DNA of 64,000 bases. It comes from Brachypterus glaber (lineage: Eukaryota; Arthropoda; Insecta; Coleoptera; Kateretidae). A model generated the notes under the pieces. That model was not told the origin of the DNA. It saw nothing but the letters and a program-made list of their open reading frames with translations, and searched no databases. A program made the translations under genes and the position numbers. Positions 62,401-64,000 of the stretch are shown here, one piece after another (the first letter of the stretch is position 1; every line of letters begins with the position of its first letter). The stretch is from the NCBI GenBank assembly GCA_958510825.1, contig OY294044.1, forward strand, positions 68,800,357 through 68,864,356. Reading direction: 5' to 3'.

Positions 62401-63913
62401 CGAGTTGAGATATGGACTTCAAATTTAGAACTCTTAAATAAGACAACTTGAACTATCTTTTAGCATATATTTGATATTTCCAGCTCTTAAAATGTGGGCA
62501 GGGGGGCATAAGGGGACATTTTTTTAAATGGAAAGGGGAGTCGTGCGATACATCATTTTAAAGCTTATAAAATTCTCTATTTAAACTAACATTTTTAAAT
62601 TTTTAAAAAATGTTTTTTAAGGTTTTGATTTTTCATTTTTTTGTGCTAAAACATTCGATTTTTTAAGTTTATAAATTTTTATTTATGTCAACTAAAATTA
62701 GTTTAAAAGTATAATTAACATTTTTTTATGATGAAATTAGGCATTTTTAAAAAATTATTTGTTTTTTTTTTAGAGGAATTTTGACATTAATACCCATTTT
62801 CAACCCCATTTTAAACCCAATTTTTCTTTAAATTTAAAAATATGAATTAAATGGATAATTTTATAAGTTTTAAAATGATGTATTACACGATCCCCCTTTC
62901 CATTTAAAAAAATGTGCCCCCATGCCCCCCTGCCCACATTTTAAGAGCTGAAAGTATTAAATATATGCTAAAAGATAGTTTAAGTTGTCTTATTTAAAAG
63001 TTCCAAATTTGAAGTCGATATCTCAACTGGTTCAAAAGTTAAGAGGGGGGGGTGACTTTTGGACCGCTCTATATAACAATAACTGTTTGGAAGAAAAAAA
63101 GACCCTTTGGAAATTAAAACATTCTAGCAAAAATTATTAAAAACGGATTTTTTTTGAAAAAATGTATAAAGACAAAAGTTATACGGAAGCGCAATACCAC
63201 GCCAATACATAAAACCCTTTGGAAATTAAAACATAGCAAAAATGATTAAAAACGGAATTTTTTTGAAAAAATGTATAAAGACAAAAGTTATACGGAAGCG
63301 CCATACCACGCCAATACAGTATAAAAAATAATGTGCATGCATGAGAAAAAATCATATTTTGGAAAGTACAAACTTTTTGAAAATTCGCAATGTAATATCA
63401 ACAGTGAAGACTATAATATGGAATGCGAAAAATTACATACATTTACAGCTTTTTACACTTTTTGGGTAACTGAGTAAATGCTCTAATTAGTTAAGGATAC
63501 TAGGGTCTGTTTCATCAAGCAAGAGAATAAATTAAAAATCGTACAGTAAATATTTTTACAACAGGTTTGAATAGTATATGTTTGTGTATAAAATATAGTT
63601 ATATTTTATAAAATGAACTACTCAGTATATTCGCACATCCAATATTCGAATCTGTTTTGAAAATATTCACTGTGCGATTTTTAATTTACTCTCTTGCTTG
63701 ATGAAAAAGACCATAGATTGATGATCGATAGCGCCTCTACTAAGAAGTGCATCGGCCTGATAGAAATTTATAACTTGCAATTTTTATGAAATAATACAAT
63801 TAACTGTTTACCTTGGATTGAAATAAATCCGGTTCAGGAGATGCCAATAGTTTTCCAGATGCATAATCCCAGATTTGAACAGAATTTCCTTTTTGCCAGG
63901 CACATGTCAGAAT
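59233..63913 (-). CDS. WD40-repeat protein, 3' three coding exons (partial gene)
   Basis: Three minus-strand coding exons, 63913-63812, 60345-60253 and 59403-59233, join in frame with consensus splice sites and end in TAA. They give 121 residues. The first exon has a classic WD blade (SVQIWDYASGKLL). The second has a degenerate blade (DYIVCGGTDINILRIVDG). The third has a Leu/Gly-rich linker (LPGGVLSIDIGP), a Lys-rich loop and the final blade LAFVSGRGMFQIEP. WD40 propellers act as protein-binding platforms. I do not recognise the family, so no role is assigned. The start and earlier blades lie beyond the right edge. The gene converges on ssh. Confidence 0.85.
60018..60090 (-). repeat. tRNA-like sequence in WD40 intron
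   Basis: On the minus strand an A box TGGCGCAGTGG (60079-60069) and a B box GTTTGAATCC (60034-60025) are well formed and correctly spaced. The start GTGGCCT does not pair with the 3' side, so it is a tRNA pseudogene or SINE head. Confidence 0.5.
60253..60345 (-). CDS. WD40 protein exon B
   Basis: The exon has 31 codons, phase 0, with acceptor TTTTTTCAG and donor TTTTCT|GTAAGT. The translation begins LYCGKYVTKDYIVCGGTDIN and ends ILRIVDGNTFS. The Trp-Asp pair is replaced by LRIVDG, as is common in degenerate blades. It is separated from exon A by a 3.5-kb intron full of repeats. Confidence 0.85.
60944..62620. repeat. Tandem duplication, two units of about 839 bp
   Basis: Unit 1 is 60944-61782 and unit 2 61783-62620. 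They are nearly identical; the one clear difference is the length of a C-run. Each includes CCGGTTAAACCGGAAGTGAC and the left part of an 'AGAGCGGTCC'-type foldback. The right part of that foldback follows only unit 2. The array sits in the 3.5-kb WD40 intron. Confidence 0.9.
61516..61782. mobile_element. Left half of the foldback, duplicated with unit 1
   Basis: It begins TACAGTGCGATCCAAAAGTC and a C-run, then AACTTTTGAACGAGTTGAGA, and stops abruptly at the unit junction, where the matching right arm is missing. Confidence 0.7.
62355..63073. mobile_element. 'AGAGCGGTCC' foldback element, second full copy
   Basis: The left end TACAGTGCGATCCAAAAGTC and right end TTTTGGACCGCTCTATA are inverted with TA at the edges. 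Arms share AGCTCTTAAAATGTGGGCAG and its inverse. It is related to 36157-36828. Confidence 0.75.
63103..63320. repeat. 112-bp tandem duplication
   Basis: Two units begin CCCTTTGGAAATTAAAACAT and end AATACCACGCCAATACA or ATACCACGCCAATACA, with about 95% identity by eye. Both lie in the WD40 intron. Confidence 0.75.
63500..63716. mobile_element. Foldback MITE with TTTCATCAAGCAAGAGA arms
   Basis: The left arm TAGGGTCTGTTTCATCAAGC and right arm GCTTGATGAAAAAGACCATA are inverted; the arms extend about 70 bases (AAATTAAAAATCGTACAGT/ACTGTGCGATTTTTAATTT). A half copy is at 2513-2598. Confidence 0.7.
63812..63913 (-). CDS. WD40 protein exon A
   Basis: The exon has 34 whole codons in phase 0 on both sides. 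The acceptor is TTATTTTAG and the donor CCAAG|GTAAAC. It encodes ILTCAWQKGNSVQIWDYASG and then KLLASPEPDLFQSK, a complete strand-loop WD unit. The 87 bases between it and the window edge hold no exon I could support. Confidence 0.87.
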
Positions 63914-64000
63914 CTAAAATAAATGTTAGGCTAACTTAAGAAATATAACTATGAATAATTGAAATAGATAAAAATAAAACGAATTTCTCCCAAAGCTCTT

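Noticed and set aside
63914..64000. A further WD40 exon at the right edge (minus strand)
   Set aside because: Only a weak GTTTTA donor after a few possible codons is visible; too little sequence to support it.

Overview
The window looks like AT-rich insect nuclear DNA, most likely a beetle, although that rank is a low-confidence guess. Genes are few, split by introns, and set in long stretches crowded with short inverted-repeat transposon remnants. There are no bacterial features: no operons, Shine-Dalgarno sites or CRISPR arrays.

Two genes can be supported, and both are partial. (1) The plus strand at 43322-48042 carries the last three coding exons of slingshot (ssh), the cofilin phosphatase. 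They encode the end of the SSH-N region, a DEK_C-like domain, the dual-specificity phosphatase core with an HCKMGVSR active site, and a long Ser-rich tail. The exons for the first part of the protein were not found in the 43 kb upstream. (2) The minus strand at 63913-59233 carries the last three coding exons of a WD40-repeat protein that I cannot name. Its 5' exons lie beyond the right edge. The two genes converge tail to tail across about 11 kb.

Most of the rest is repeats. Many are foldback (palindromic) or MITE-like elements. They include TA-flanked mariner-like foldbacks (9950-10946, 36157-36828, 62355-63073), a 'CAGGGTGATCA' family (8795-9522, 23425-23799, 32745-33380), a 'CCCAGGTAGCAA' pair (20028-20806 and 34935-35704), and a hAT-like MITE with perfect 8-bp target duplications (38296-38539 and 54235-54488). 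There is also a piggyBac-like TTAA MITE (54811-55238), a TTA-flanked foldback in the first visible ssh intron, and an element carrying a promoter-proximal first exon with a splice donor (1547-2500 and 17454-18287).

Two large, nearly perfect tandem duplications (about 1.25 kb at 55761-58260 and about 0.84 kb at 60944-62620) each have a breakpoint inside a foldback element. The second lies inside the WD40 gene's 3.5-kb intron. A decayed retrotransposon fragment, a transposase N-terminal fragment and two tRNA-like sequences with A and B boxes complete the set.

I found no new defence or biosynthetic system. The most interesting items are the foldback-associated duplications, the mobile first-exon cassette and the repeat families I could not classify. 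All family assignments come from reading the sequence; nothing was searched.
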